Numbered from the stretch's first letter, positions 26,362 through 36,118 are shown. The stretch is 64,000 nucleotides of DNA from CBDBBY01 sp965203795 (GCA_965203795.1 OZ241915.1:3658001-3722000); one strand, 5' to 3'. Numbers and translations are program-made. Notes: generated by a model from the letters alone, not told the origin.

Positions 26362-27813
26362 ATGTCATGGATGTCGAGGATACTCGGGAAGCGCGCCCGG
26401 ATTCCGGTTGGCGACGAATGGGCATTCGAAGCGGTTCCCGGTTCGGAGCGGGCAACGCCGCCGCAGGATTCCGCTTCAGCCGGGCGGCGAATCCGGAAGC
26501 GCAGAATGATCCTCGCCGGATCGGCCGCCTGCGCCGCCGCTGGCGCGGCCTTCCTTGCGCTGGACGGCGGCACGGACCATCCCTCGCGTCTGGCTCGGGC
26601 GCCTGCGATGGATTCCACGCCGGGCGGCCAGCGGCAGCGGGAATCCGAACGGTACCAGGAAAGGCTTCGATTCGCGAACGAAGCAAATGCCGAGGAAGCC
26701 CGCCGGAGCGGGCAGTCGCACATTCCGATCCCGGAGGACCTCACCGAAAGCCGGATCCGCGATGTCGGCGACGGTGCCGCCCGCCGCCCGCGGCCGGAGG
26801 AGCTCCCGGCCGAGCCGGAACCGCCAGCCGGGCCGTCCGCAACCCGTTCCGTTCCGGAAGTCGGCTCCCCGGGTTCCTCGGCGGAGTCTCGCGTCGAAGC
26901 GGCGGGCCAAGAGGACGTCGCGCCGCCTCCGTCCGACACGGAATCGGATCTCCAGACGACCGAGCTGCCGCCCTTGGAACCTTCCAGACCCGCCGCGGAA
27001 GCGCCTGGCGGCGGGCAAATCAACGAACGGCGGGTGACGGCAATCATTGCGCAGATGAACGCCATCGCGCGGGGGATCGGTGTCAGCCCTCCAAAGAGCG
27101 AGATCCTGCTGCCGAACTCCGGCGGAATTCCGATGGGCGAGCTGTTGCGACCTGCAAGCGGATTGAAGAACGACGATGGCGCTGCCGCGCGGGACGATGC
27201 CGCGGCGCCTGCCGACCGTCCCGCCGGCATCGGGGCCGACGGCTCAGGCGCGGCCGTTCCGGCTGGCTCCATCCTCTACGGTCAGGTCCTGAATGCGGTG
27301 GATTCGGACAATCCGGGCCCGGTGGTCGCGGGAATCACTGACGCTCCGCTGGACGGGCACAAGCTGATCGGCCGGATTGCGGCAGCAGGAAGCGGCAGCG
27401 GATTCGCCGTCTCGTTCGACACATTGGTGCGTCCGGATGGAGCTGCGCTTCCGGTTGCGGCGGTCGCGCTAGACGGTCTGGATGGAAGCTCGACCGTAGC
27501 AAGCAGGACGGACAGGCGGATTCTGGAGCGGTACGGCGCGCTGTTCGCATCGACATTCGTATCCGAGTACGCGCGCAGCGCCGGATCGACGGGCACGTCC
27601 ACGATCATTGCCGACGGCTCGGTGGTTTCGACATCGGCGAAGCCGAGCCGCACGGAAAGCCTGCACGCGGCGCTTGGAAGCGCCACCTCCCAGCTTGCTG
27701 CTGATCTGGCGTCGAGCGCACCCCGCGGTCCGAGGACCGTCCTCCTCGCCGGGCATCCGATCGGAATCCTTTTTCTCGAAACGGCGCCGCTAAACGCCGG
27801 CCCAGGGAGGTGA
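26362..27813 (+). CDS. DotG/IcmE-like type IVB channel protein (VirB10/TrbI-type C-terminus)
   Basis: The ATG at 26362 gives 483 residues. A short cytoplasmic part and one transmembrane helix (about 48-68) lead into a long Pro/Glu-rich spacer. A VirB10/TrbI-like C-terminal domain follows, starting at PAGSILYGQVLNAVDSDNPGPVVAGI and ending GHPIGILFLE. DotG has the same C-terminal fold and spans both membranes in Dot/Icm systems, but usually has a long pentapeptide-type repeat region. Here that is replaced by a shorter acidic linker. It overlaps the next gene by four bases. Confidence 0.8.
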   Translation: MSWMSRILGKRARIPVGDEWAFEAVPGSERATPPQDSASAGRRIRKRRMILAGSAACAAAGAAFLALDGGTDHPSRLARAPAMDSTPGGQRQRESERYQERLRFANEANAEEARRSGQSHIPIPEDLTESRIRDVGDGAARRPRPEELPAEPEPPAGPSATRSVPEVGSPGSSAESRVEAAGQEDVAPPPSDTESDLQTTELPPLEPSRPAAEAPGGGQINERRVTAIIAQMNAIARGIGVSPPKSEILLPNSGGIPMGELLRPASGLKNDDGAAARDDAAAPADRPAGIGADGSGAAVPAGSILYGQVLNAVDSDNPGPVVAGITDAPLDGHKLIGRIAAAGSGSGFAVSFDTLVRPDGAALPVAAVALDGLDGSSTVASRTDRRILERYGALFASTFVSEYARSAGSTGTSTIIADGSVVSTSAKPSRTESLHAALGSATSQLAADLASSAPRGPRTVLLAGHPIGILFLETAPLNAGPGR

Positions 27814-30374
27814 ATTTGCAGGAGCGGAAGTTGAATGAACAATCGGGCGGCGGCGCTGCCCGTTCCGCAGGAACCGGCCGCGTCCGGTCCGACGAGGCCC
27901 GGAAGCCCCGCGGAGCGGCATCGGCCGGGGATGCGGACCGCCGCGCGCTTGCGGACGCGCTGAGGTTTCTCGATTCCAGCGACGATCCCGAACCCTTCGC
28001 CGGGCAGTTCGATCCGTTCGACGGCTTCCGGACGGAGCTGGAGCAGGACCGGAATGTTCCGTCCGCGGCGCCAGCCGAGCAATTCGGCAGCATCCATCCG
28101 CCTTCCCGGCAGCCGGACGCGGCGCGGCGAAGGGCGGCGGGTTCGATTTCCGCGGAGGAAATCGAAAGGCTCGAACAGGAAATGATGGAAATCGACGCCT
28201 CGTGGGGCGGTTGCGAGCCCGAACCGGCGAGCCGATTCGTCGGCAAGCAAAGCCAGGATTCTCCGCGGCAAACCGTGGATGGCGATTCAGATGTCGGAGC
28301 GATGCCCGTTGACGCGGAGGCGCGGCAACAACCGCCCTCGGACCACGCAGTGCCGGAGTCGGCATCGGGTGCTGCCAGGCAACCTGCGGTCGCGGGTTCG
28401 TCAAGGTCGGGCGGCTGTGATTCCGAAACGGCGGAGAGCCCGCCACGCGATGCCGATTCGGATGCTGCAACCGGCTCGGCGCCGGATTCCCGACCCGGCG
28501 GAAGAGATCGCGAATCGCTGAGGGCGGCATCGCCCGAGGCGGACGGTTTGGATGGAATCCCCGGCCAATTGGCTACGAGCGAGGACGACCCTTCTGGCTT
28601 TGGAAATGGCGGCGGAACGCAGGATCCGCTGGCGGAGGACGCAAGCGGACTTGCGGACACGGAAGCCGAGGCCCGGGCATTCGACGAAGTGGGCGCGCGA
28701 ATGGCGATCCGGGACGGCGCGGAAACCGGCTGCGAGGCCGGCGCTTCCTGCCGCTCGCCGCAGGAAAGCGGAACTCCGGGCGAAGTTCGCCGCGAGGCCT
28801 GCGAGGCGAAGCGAGGCGCCGGAAGCGGACCGACCGTCCCGCCGGACCCCGCTCGCGCGGTTCCGAGCGAGGCAGCGGACGAAGCCGGTTCGGGACCTGC
28901 GCGCGGGGCAATTGAAGATTCCGGGCCGGATCAGGTCGAGCGCGCTGGTCCGCCCTTGCATCGACCGGCATCCGAACTGCCGACAAAGGCGGCAGCCATT
29001 CTCGCGGCGGGCGTCGCAGTCAGCGCCGGGATGCTTGCGTTCGATCAGCTCGACGTCGCGGGCAGGCTGGGGCTTGCCCAGATTCCGGACGGCGGCGAAG
29101 ATGCCGAGCCGCACGGCATTCCGGAAATGCGCGGGGAGCTGGAATATCCGCGAGGAGCAAGCCGCAGCGCGGTCGGCATGCCTTCGTTTCTGGATTCAAC
29201 CGAGGTCGGCTCAATTGCGGTTCCGAGCCTCGCGAACGGCGCAGCCGGGACAGGCGCAGGCCATCGTTCGAGCGGGGGATCGCTCAAATCCGTTGCAGGG
29301 GCCGACGCTGACGGGATGACGGAAGCTGTCGAGCGCGCAGGCATTGCGGTCGGTTCAGCCGCTCCGCCGGATGGACCTTCGGCCGAGAGCGGAGCTGGCC
29401 AAGCGGATGCGGACACGTTTCGGGTCGCGGGAGGCCTCGAAAGGGATGCAGTCGGCGACATCGACGGTCGAACGATGCTTGCGGATGCTGAAGCAGGGCA
29501 GGAGGAATTCGGCCCGCCGTTCGGATTCCCCGTTGCGGGAATTGCCGGAGCCGTCCGGTTCGGGAGCGGGCGCCCCGCCGAATCAAGCCGGCAGTCGCCG
29601 ATACCGCCTTTGCCGGAGCGGAAGCCGTTGCCCGGATTCGATCCGGCGGCCGAAGGCTGCCTTTCCGAGTGCGAGGCGCCTGAGGCGCATCCCAATACTG
29701 CAGTGCCGCCGCCGGAAGCGGTCGAGCCGCCAAAGATCGCAGCCGACGCGGGCATTCTGACCGGCGGCCGGTTGGATGGCGTTGCGGGGCACGGAATGAC
29801 CGGTGCGGTCGGCCGCCTTGACGGCATCAAGCCGGAATCATCCGCTGACGGCGTTTTCTTGGGCCGCGCTATCGCGTCCGACCGCGGCGTTGCGGACGGA
29901 GGCGTGATCGGATCGGCCAGCACTCCTGCGGACGCGAACGAGGGCATCAACGGTGAGATCGCGGAATTGCGGGCCGAAATCGGCGGCATCGCCAGAAGCC
30001 TCCGGTTGCGCATCGGCGTCATTGAAGCCAAGCTGGAGGAACTCGCGAAAGTGGAGGCGTTCAAGCCTCAATCCCGCGACAAGCCAAGTGCTATCGGCAA
30101 GACGGAAGAGCCGGGCAACGGACCGCTCGGAACCCGCGCAGGCATGGCGGACGAACCGGGACCGGGCGCAGCGACCCGATCCGTTCCGGAGCGTGCCGAC
30201 ACCTACGTGATTGCCGCCGAAGCCGGGCACAACGCCTGCTCTTCTCGGTCCCGTCCGCCGAGCAACGCGCCGGGAGCGGAGGGATTCGGCTGCGGGCGCG
30301 TGCTTGATGTCGTGAGCGACGGTTTCGGCGGCTGGCTTGTCGTCACGGAGAACGCCGTCATCAGGCTCGACTGA
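27810..30374 (+). CDS. Large low-complexity single-pass protein of the type IVB operon
   Basis: The 854-residue product starts at the GTG in GTGA, overlapping the dotG-like stop. Residues 1-385 and about 420-700 are rich in Ala, Gly, Glu, Asp, Ser and Pro and look disordered. One hydrophobic helix lies near 392-412 and a short coiled coil near 713-750 (EIAELRAEIGG). The final 60 residues hold two cysteines and a compact VVSDGFGGWLVVTENAVIRLD ending. No family is recognised. By position it could take the place of DotF/IcmG or TraP. The compact tail resembles a small periplasmic domain displayed on a long stalk. Confidence 0.65.
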   Translation: MNLQERKLNEQSGGGAARSAGTGRVRSDEARKPRGAASAGDADRRALADALRFLDSSDDPEPFAGQFDPFDGFRTELEQDRNVPSAAPAEQFGSIHPPSRQPDAARRRAAGSISAEEIERLEQEMMEIDASWGGCEPEPASRFVGKQSQDSPRQTVDGDSDVGAMPVDAEARQQPPSDHAVPESASGAARQPAVAGSSRSGGCDSETAESPPRDADSDAATGSAPDSRPGGRDRESLRAASPEADGLDGIPGQLATSEDDPSGFGNGGGTQDPLAEDASGLADTEAEARAFDEVGARMAIRDGAETGCEAGASCRSPQESGTPGEVRREACEAKRGAGSGPTVPPDPARAVPSEAADEAGSGPARGAIEDSGPDQVERAGPPLHRPASELPTKAAAILAAGVAVSAGMLAFDQLDVAGRLGLAQIPDGGEDAEPHGIPEMRGELEYPRGASRSAVGMPSFLDSTEVGSIAVPSLANGAAGTGAGHRSSGGSLKSVAGADADGMTEAVERAGIAVGSAAPPDGPSAESGAGQADADTFRVAGGLERDAVGDIDGRTMLADAEAGQEEFGPPFGFPVAGIAGAVRFGSGRPAESSRQSPIPPLPERKPLPGFDPAAEGCLSECEAPEAHPNTAVPPPEAVEPPKIAADAGILTGGRLDGVAGHGMTGAVGRLDGIKPESSADGVFLGRAIASDRGVADGGVIGSASTPADANEGINGEIAELRAEIGGIARSLRLRIGVIEAKLEELAKVEAFKPQSRDKPSAIGKTEEPGNGPLGTRAGMADEPGPGAATRSVPERADTYVIAAEAGHNACSSRSRPPSNAPGAEGFGCGRVLDVVSDGFGGWLVVTENAVIRLD

Positions 30375-30389
30375 TCCGCCTCCCGGATC

Positions 30390-30923
30390 ATGGATGCGCC
30401 GGCCAGCGCGATCGAAGCGGTCGCGGAGTATCTTCCACGGCTCGAAGGCATGCTTTGGGCGGTCTTCTTCGTCATGGGCGCCTTGCTGGTTGTGAATTCG
30501 GTCCGGCTTGCGGGCCGCCGCGCGGAGCTCGGACCGAGCGGCGGAAGCTGGTTGAAGCCGCTCGCCTCATTCGCCTCAGGCGCCGCGCTTGCGGCCTTCC
30601 CCGGCTTCGTTTCCGTTCTGCTCGCCACCTTCTTCGAATCGGGGGATGTGGACGCTCCGGAGTCGGTCTTCGCCTACTCGGGCAGGCTGCTGTCCGCGGT
30701 CGACGGCGACTTTCTCCGTCGCCCTTTGGCCTCGGCAATCGCGCTTATCCAGTTTGTCGGCTTTGTCGCGGTCGGAAGGGGCGTCTGGTTCCTCAACGCA
30801 AGCGCTTCGCCAGGAGGCCAGAGAATGTTCGGACCCGGCTGCACGTTCGTGATTGCCGGCGCGCTCGCCGTTAACTTCCCGTCGTTCTTCGGATTGCTGT
30901 CGGAGCTGTTCGCGCGACCGTGA
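30390..30923 (+). CDS. IcmC/DotE-like inner-membrane protein
   Basis: The 177-residue protein shows about four hydrophobic segments (near 20-42, 55-78, 112-132 and 145-170). The last carries PGCTFVIAGALAVNFPSFFGLL, close to the IcmC/DotE/IcmV-type small membrane proteins of type IVB systems. It follows the 854-residue protein by about 15 bases on the same strand and closes this part of the operon. Assignment within the small Icm/Tra membrane proteins is uncertain. Confidence 0.62.
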   Translation: MDAPASAIEAVAEYLPRLEGMLWAVFFVMGALLVVNSVRLAGRRAELGPSGGSWLKPLASFASGAALAAFPGFVSVLLATFFESGDVDAPESVFAYSGRLLSAVDGDFLRRPLASAIALIQFVGFVAVGRGVWFLNASASPGGQRMFGPGCTFVIAGALAVNFPSFFGLLSELFARP

Positions 30924-31020
30924 TCGCGCGCCGCCGATCATCCTGGACTTGGAGGATGGCCGCCGGTCGGAGACCGATTGCCCGGCAATTCAAATTCGCG
31001 TCGGGGAGAGGGCTGGCCAA

Positions 31021-31050
31021 AAAGAAGAAGAGCGGGCAATGCCCGCTCTT
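31021..31050 (-). terminator. Rho-independent terminator of the porin gene
   Basis: A perfect 10-bp stem (AAGAGCGGGC at 31028-31037, GCCCGCTCTT at 31041-31050) has a three-base loop. Read on the minus strand it is followed by CTTCTTTTT. It lies 25 bases past the porin stop and may also stop transcription from the secretion operon. Confidence 0.88.
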
Positions 31051-31074
31051 CAAATCCGAATTGTGTTCGGAAGT

Positions 31075-31938
31075 CTAGAAGGCCATCAGCAATCCAGCAT
31101 TGGCCTTCGTCGTGTCGGACACGTTGGCGAATCCGGCCTTCATGCTAAGTCCGCCACCCAGATCCTGCGAAACGCCGACGCCGTAACCCTTCGAGTTCGT
31201 GCTCTCGTCATTCTTGGAGTAGGCGACGGTAATCCCCAGGTCGCCCATGTCGAAGCTGGCCTCGACGCCGAGCGCGGTCTTGTCCGCCACGCCCGCGGTT
31301 CCCGAGGAAATCTGGCTGAAATAGGCGTTGGCGGTAACGCCGCTGATTTCGCTTTTGACGCCGAACGAAAAGACATTGTCCTTAGCGGCGTTCTGATCAT
31401 AGCCGCCGCCAACCGTGAATTGACCGACCGCAGCGGTTGCGCCGATCGCCCAGCCGTCGTCCAGATCAGTGCTCAACGCGACTGTGAAGTCAGCGACCGA
31501 CTTGTCCCAACGGATCGACGCTCCAGAGTCTCCGTCATAGGCTTCGGCAATGTCGTCAACGCCGAGACCGTCAAGCCCCGGATCGCCGGTGCCGCCGTAC
31601 AGCCTGTCGGCTGCGCTTATGTCCGAGCCAGCCTGGAACTTGCCGACCTCTCCCTCAGGAGCGCCCGCGTACACGACGAAAGGCGTCTGGTCGGCTTCGC
31701 CCTTGCTGCCGTCCAACGTGAAGTTTCCGCCGTAAGCCCCGATCATGCTGTCGGACTCGCCCGACAGCGTGAACTTGACGTTGATCGAGTTGATCACGGT
31801 GGTGTCGGCACTGCTGCCAGCCGCGCCCGCCTTCGAATAGGCGACGCCCAGCTTGCCTTCCCCGCTCAACGAGACCTCCGCCGATGCAACGCCTCCGGCG
31901 CAAATCGCCGCAGCCGATGCAAGTAGGATTTTCCTCAT
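31075..31938 (-). CDS. Outer-membrane porin, Rhodobacter type
   Basis: The 287-residue protein has a signal peptide (MRKILLASAAAICAGGVASA) and a mature N-terminus EVSLSGEGKLGVAY. Alternating beta-strands continue to the end, which is an aromatic residue (GLLMAF), as required for outer-membrane insertion. The short aligned strands with Asp/Gly turns match the 16-stranded alphaproteobacterial porins. The start at 31938 follows a GGAG ribosome-binding site; upstream in-frame codons lack one. It is monocistronic, with its own terminator. It allows diffusion of small solutes through the outer membrane. Confidence 0.88.
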   Translation of the reverse strand: MRKILLASAAAICAGGVASAEVSLSGEGKLGVAYSKAGAAGSSADTTVINSINVKFTLSGESDSMIGAYGGNFTLDGSKGEADQTPFVVYAGAPEGEVGKFQAGSDISAADRLYGGTGDPGLDGLGVDDIAEAYDGDSGASIRWDKSVADFTVALSTDLDDGWAIGATAAVGQFTVGGGYDQNAAKDNVFSFGVKSEISGVTANAYFSQISSGTAGVADKTALGVEASFDMGDLGITVAYSKNDESTNSKGYGVGVSQDLGGGLSMKAGFANVSDTTKANAGLLMAF

Positions 31939-32325
31939 TTCCATTCTCCGCATGTGTTCAAATCCACAATGGCCCAATGCAACTTGGGTTCGCAACCCGT
32001 AACAAACCTTCCGGAACGGGGCAACAACAATAAACCACTCAGTCGGGTTCGTGATGCAGGCATGCAACGGTAATTCCCGCTCCGGATCGGAGGTCGGCGA
32101 ACGCGCGTCGCACCCGCGCCCGATATATCCCTCCGGCGACCGCAATTCAACAATTGGCCGCGATCCCGCGGGCAGTTCCGAATCAACGACGCGACCGGCG
32201 GTTTCGTCAATTCGCGCCCCCATTCCCGCCATGGCATCAGGATGAAGCCCGGGTTAGGCTGGGGCCGGAGTTGCTGAACGGGATGCCGGAAGGCCGGCGC
32301 GCGCGGGATACAGGGCGCCCATGAC
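31939..32325. other. Divergent intergenic region between porin and NDUFA9-like gene
   Basis: The 387 bases contain the porin promoter on the minus strand and the NDUFA9-like promoter on the plus strand. No coding frame is convincing. The part next to the porin (31970-32040) is noticeably more AT-rich than the surroundings, as expected of a strong promoter. Confidence 0.45.
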
Positions 32326-33315
32326 ATGATCGTTACGATATTCGGCGGGTCGGGGTTTGTCGGCCGGTACGTCGCCCAAAGGCTCGCTAAGCGCGGCCAC
32401 AGGATCCGGGTCGCGGTTCGCCGCCCGAACGAAGCCTTGTTCGTTCGGCCTTACGGCGTTCCAGGGCAGGTCGAGCCGGTGCTGGCCAATATCCGGAACG
32501 ACGAGTCGGTCGCGGATGCCGTCAAAGGCGCGGACGCCGTCGTGAACTGCACAGGCATTCTGGTTGAAACCCGCCGCCAGCGGTTCGAGGACGTCCACGC
32601 CGCGGGCGCGGAGCGGATTGCGGCCGCGGCGGCCAAGTCGGGCGTCGGCAGGCTGGCCCATGTTTCGGCCATTGGCGCGGATCCCGGCAGCGCCAGCTCC
32701 TACGCGGCAAGCAAGGCGGAAGGGGAGGCCGCGGTGCGGTTCCGCTTTCCGAGCGCCGTCGTTCTCCGGCCCTCAATCGTGTTCGGGTCCGAAGACAGGT
32801 TCTTCAACCGGTTCGCGAGCATGGCCAGGCTGTCGCCGGTGATTCCGCTGGTCGGAGCGCGGACGCGCTTCCAGCCGGTTTTCGTTGGAGACGTGGCCCG
32901 AGCGGTGGAGGCGTCCTTGGAAACGGAAGCGCGCCCGGGCGTTTACGAGCTTGGCGGTCCTGACATTGAGGATTTCCGCGGCCTGATGCGACTCATGCTG
33001 CAGTGCGCAAGGCGGAAGCGAGCCTTGATTCCTCTGGCCGACCAGATTGCGTCGCCGCTGGCGTTCTGCATGGACATGCTGCAGATCGTCACACTGGATC
33101 TGTTCGTGAACAATTTGCTGACGAGGGATCAGGTGCGTCTGCTCGGAGCGGACAACATCGTGTCCGAAGGCGCGATGACGCTGGCGGATCTTGGAATCGA
33201 GGCGACTCCGATGTCGGCTGTGCTGGAGAGCTATCTTTACTGCTACCGGCCGGCGGGCCAATTCACCGCCATCCACGAGTCAGCGGACATGATAGGGACG
33301 GGCACCGAGCGCTGA
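32326..33315 (+). CDS. NAD(P)-binding protein of the complex I NDUFA9 family
   Basis: The 329-residue protein opens with a Rossmann motif (VTIFGGSGFVGRYVAQRL). It continues as an atypical short-chain dehydrogenase: VVNCTGIL, a Ser-Tyr-rich HVSAIGAD...SSYAASKAEGE, and LRPSIVFGSEDRFFNRFA. These features identify the alphaproteobacterial and mitochondrial NDUFA9-like group, an accessory subunit or assembly factor of NADH dehydrogenase. The catalytic Tyr-x-x-x-Lys survives as YAASK, so an enzymatic role is possible. It is unrelated to the secretion genes around it. Confidence 0.85.
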   Translation: MIVTIFGGSGFVGRYVAQRLAKRGHRIRVAVRRPNEALFVRPYGVPGQVEPVLANIRNDESVADAVKGADAVVNCTGILVETRRQRFEDVHAAGAERIAAAAAKSGVGRLAHVSAIGADPGSASSYAASKAEGEAAVRFRFPSAVVLRPSIVFGSEDRFFNRFASMARLSPVIPLVGARTRFQPVFVGDVARAVEASLETEARPGVYELGGPDIEDFRGLMRLMLQCARRKRALIPLADQIASPLAFCMDMLQIVTLDLFVNNLLTRDQVRLLGADNIVSEGAMTLADLGIEATPMSAVLESYLYCYRPAGQFTAIHESADMIGTGTER

Positions 33316-33683
33316 TTGCCGCCGGATGGAGCGTTCGCGACTGCGGCTGCATTCGGCAACCCGGCCCATCGGAAACTCCGGAGCCTTCCGCCCGAGGAGT
33401 TGGCGTGCGGGACGGCGGCGGCGCTGGTCGCGGCCCCGCTGGGCCGGTTCCCTGAATCGCCTCCGCCGAATTTCGGAATTGCGATTCCCGGAAGCCGCGA
33501 GCATATGCTTGCGCACTCCCTTGGACCTTGCTTCTTGAGCGCCGCAATCGCATCTATGCCGCTCATGAGCGATTTCCGTCGCTTGAATCCTGTTCGCAAG
33601 TTCCGCTTGGGCCGCTGGCTCGCCGCCGGGACCGGACCCGCCGGAAGGAACGGCCGATCCGGTCCCGAACTTGGAGCAGGACC
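33316..33683. other. Intergenic stretch
   Basis: The 368 bases between the NDUFA9-like and transglycosylase genes show only frames without domains. An upstream extension of the transglycosylase frame exists but does not read as a signal peptide. No repeats or hairpins stand out. Confidence 0.4.
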
Positions 33684-34844
33684 ATGAGCGAAGACCCTAG
33701 GACCGACGAGCACCCTGAATTTGCCGATTGGCTTCTCGAGTTCGGCAAGCGCGCCGAGGCCAGGTTCGGACGACGCCAGGAGGTTGGCGGAATTCTCTCC
33801 GGCATCCGGCTGCGCCCGGAAATCCTCGCCAAGCAAAGCAATCAAGCGGAATTCGACCGCTCCGTCGGAGAGTATGTCGCGGCCGCCGCATCCGACTCGC
33901 GCGTGGAGTCGGGGCGGAACGCCATCAGTAACTTCAAACAGGTGCTGGACGAGATCGAAGGCCGGTTCGGCGTTCCGGCCGAGATTGTCGCGGCGATTTG
34001 GGGGGTGGAATCCGACTACGGCCGCCGTATGGGCGGGTTTCCGGTTCTCGATGCGCTGGCGACGCTGGCCTCGTCCGGCACGAGGAAGGAATTTTTCGAA
34101 GCAGAGCTGCTGGCGGCCTTGGAGATAATTCTGGCAGGAAATGGCAATCCGGCGGAATTCCTCGGCTCATGGGCGGGAGCGATGGGGCACACGCAATTCA
34201 TGCCTCGCAGCTACTTGCGCCACGCGATCGGGCTTCGGGGGGAACCGCGCCCGGACATTTGGGGGTCGGACCCGTCCGACGCGCTGGCCTCGGCGGCGAA
34301 CCTTCTTTCGGACAGCGGTTGGAAGCGCGGGCTTCCGTGGGCCGTTGAAGCGGAGTTGCCTGACGGGTTCGATTACCTCTTGGCGAACGGCGACACGCGG
34401 TTCGGTCCGGAAGGATGGAGCCGCCGAGGCGTAAAGGCAAAGACGAGCGCGGAAATCCCCGAGACGGGCAAGGCGGCGCTGCTTTTGCCGTGCGGCGCGT
34501 CAGGCCCGGCACTGCTCGCGGGGGACAACTTCGAGGCCTTGCGGTCGTACAACCGGGCAATGCCTTATGTAATCGCGGTAGGCCATCTCTCGGACCGGAT
34601 TGCCGGAGGTGCTGGCATCGCCGCGCCATGGCCGGGCGCGGAGTTTCACCTGTCTAGGGCGAAAGTCCTTGAAGTTCAAAAGGCGCTTGGCGGCCTTGGA
34701 TACGATACAGGCGGGATCGACGGCTTGGCGGGTCCTGCCACCCGGCGGAGCATTCAGCTGTTCCAGTCGCGAATCGGCCTTTTGCCGGACGGCTGTCCGA
34801 GCGGGACGATCTACGATGCGCTCTGCGGTGACGCGGCCGGATAA
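33684..34844 (+). CDS. Lytic murein transglycosylase, MltB-type, with peptidoglycan-binding domain
   Basis: The ATG at 33684, behind GGAGCAGG, gives 386 residues. The catalytic domain has AAIWGVESDYGRRMG (Glu is the acid/base), GSWAGAMGHTQFMPRSYL and the later AMPYVIAVGHLSDRI, the SLT_2/MltB pattern. The C-terminal 60 residues (VLEVQKALGGLGYDTGGIDGLAGPATRRSIQLFQ) form a PG_binding_1 domain. The enzyme cleaves glycan strands to form anhydromuropeptides. Oddly, no signal peptide or lipobox is visible, in this start or in the in-frame upstream sequence. Export by another route or an altered N-terminus must be considered. Confidence 0.85.
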   Translation: MSEDPRTDEHPEFADWLLEFGKRAEARFGRRQEVGGILSGIRLRPEILAKQSNQAEFDRSVGEYVAAAASDSRVESGRNAISNFKQVLDEIEGRFGVPAEIVAAIWGVESDYGRRMGGFPVLDALATLASSGTRKEFFEAELLAALEIILAGNGNPAEFLGSWAGAMGHTQFMPRSYLRHAIGLRGEPRPDIWGSDPSDALASAANLLSDSGWKRGLPWAVEAELPDGFDYLLANGDTRFGPEGWSRRGVKAKTSAEIPETGKAALLLPCGASGPALLAGDNFEALRSYNRAMPYVIAVGHLSDRIAGGAGIAAPWPGAEFHLSRAKVLEVQKALGGLGYDTGGIDGLAGPATRRSIQLFQSRIGLLPDGCPSGTIYDALCGDAAG

Positions 34845-34929
34845 GCGGAGATTCCTTGCGATTTTGAAGCCTCGCTGTCTTTTTCCTTTCACAGTAATGG
34901 GATAGGATGGGTACTGGGACCGTTGAACT

Positions 34930-35610
34930 ATGCGGCCTTCCGAAGATTCCGGTGTGTATCGCGGTGCCGGTCGGAGCGGAGTTTTGCTGCGAGGAGTCGA
35001 GCAAGACGGGCGGGCATGCGGGGGCCAGGCCCGGCCTGCCGCGCCAGGAGCGCGGGAAGGGGCGTTCCGTGCATTTGGACCGTGCCGATGGCGGAGAATC
35101 GGGCGCAAAAAGCGGCCAGGAGCCGCTTCAGGTTGATCGCGGCGGCCGCCGGGCAGGGCTGGGTCTTCATGTTGCCCAAGCCGCGCCGCACGGCGTGGCC
35201 CAGCCCATGCCAGGTCTTGGCCTCGCCACAGAATCCCTCGGAGCACCAGCGGTGGCGCTCGCAGAACCGCCGGTCCTCGTCGTTCCATCGAAGGCGCCGC
35301 CTCCGGGCGCGTAGCAGCGCTGGATGGTCGGCGCTGACCGCCACCGTCTTGCGGTTGCTGCTGCCGGGCCCGCGCGGTCCTTGGTTCTGGCGTGGAAGCG
35401 GCGCCCGTCCTTGAACGGCCATCCGGGACGCAGCGCCTTGCCCCGAGGGCACTTCACGATGTCGTTCCTCTCGTCGCAGCGGAACCGGCGCGTCGGCATC
35501 CGGCTCCCGGCCGACGACCGCTTCGCCGGGATCAGCGGATCGATTCCCCGCCGCTCGAGGCCGGCGTAGACCTTAGGCGTAGGCGTAACCTGCGTCCATC
35601 GAAGCAATGT
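34930..35610 (-). pseudogene. Relic of an IS1182-family transposase (3' part, frameshifted)
   Basis: Minus-strand pieces in at least three frames read, in order, DAGYAYA, KVYAGLERRGIDPLIPAK, RRFRCDERNDIVKCPRGK, then LLRARRRRLRWNDEDRRF, HRWCSEGFCGEAKTWHGLG and AAAINLKRLLAAF. This is the usual C-terminal order of IS1182 transposases, including the catalytic-Glu segment GEAKTWHGL. Frameshifts lie near 35575 and 35350-35400. The N-terminal half and the terminal repeats are missing. It is an old, inactive remnant directly left of the AT-richer cassette. Confidence 0.8.
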
Positions 35611-35679
35611 ACGACGGCCCTGCTGAATCTCCAATCTTCGAATTCCGCTTGCGAAGATTTGCAAGATGCGGCACGATTC

Positions 35680-36118
35680 GGCCGATTTTGACTGGATGCC
35701 GACGGATTTCGGTATGCAAGAAGTTATTGAACAAAGGCCTCTGCCGGACGCCAGATCCGGAGCCGACACTCCGGCGATCCCGATCAGGAAGATGCTTGGC
35801 CGCGGAGGCGACGGCATGCACAGTCGCCGCCGCGAACTCCAGCGCATCCTGGACAGCACGGCGCATGTGACGCCGGGGCTGTCGTGGGATGCCTACCTGC
35901 CCGTTGTGATGCCGAGGGCCGGAAGGTCGCGGGAAAACGCGGGGCATAACCCAAGCTGGGCACTGTGACGCGTTCGTGGCGGGAGCAGAACATGTCCGAC
36001 GGATCCACCAAACGGTTCAAACGAATTGAGTCTTGCGATCATAGTGGATTCGTGCTGAAAACTCCCCTAGAATCGTTCCCGCAGTTCTCTCTATCATTAC
36101 AATGAACGAGGATAGTTA
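35680..36118. other. Upstream region of the three-gene cassette
   Basis: High-GC sequence without a supported gene continues to about 35990. There the composition changes abruptly to AT-richer DNA, which marks the left edge of the cassette. The last 100 bases contain a TACAAT -10-like hexamer near 36097 and an AGGA-type ribosome-binding site before the ATG at 36119. No -35 element is clear. Confidence 0.45.

Noticed and set aside
26157..28660. Alternative frames across the DotG-like and 854-residue genes on both strands
   Set aside because: The chosen frames are linked by GTGA overlaps and contain membrane helices and the VirB10-like domain. The others are Arg/Pro-rich without features.
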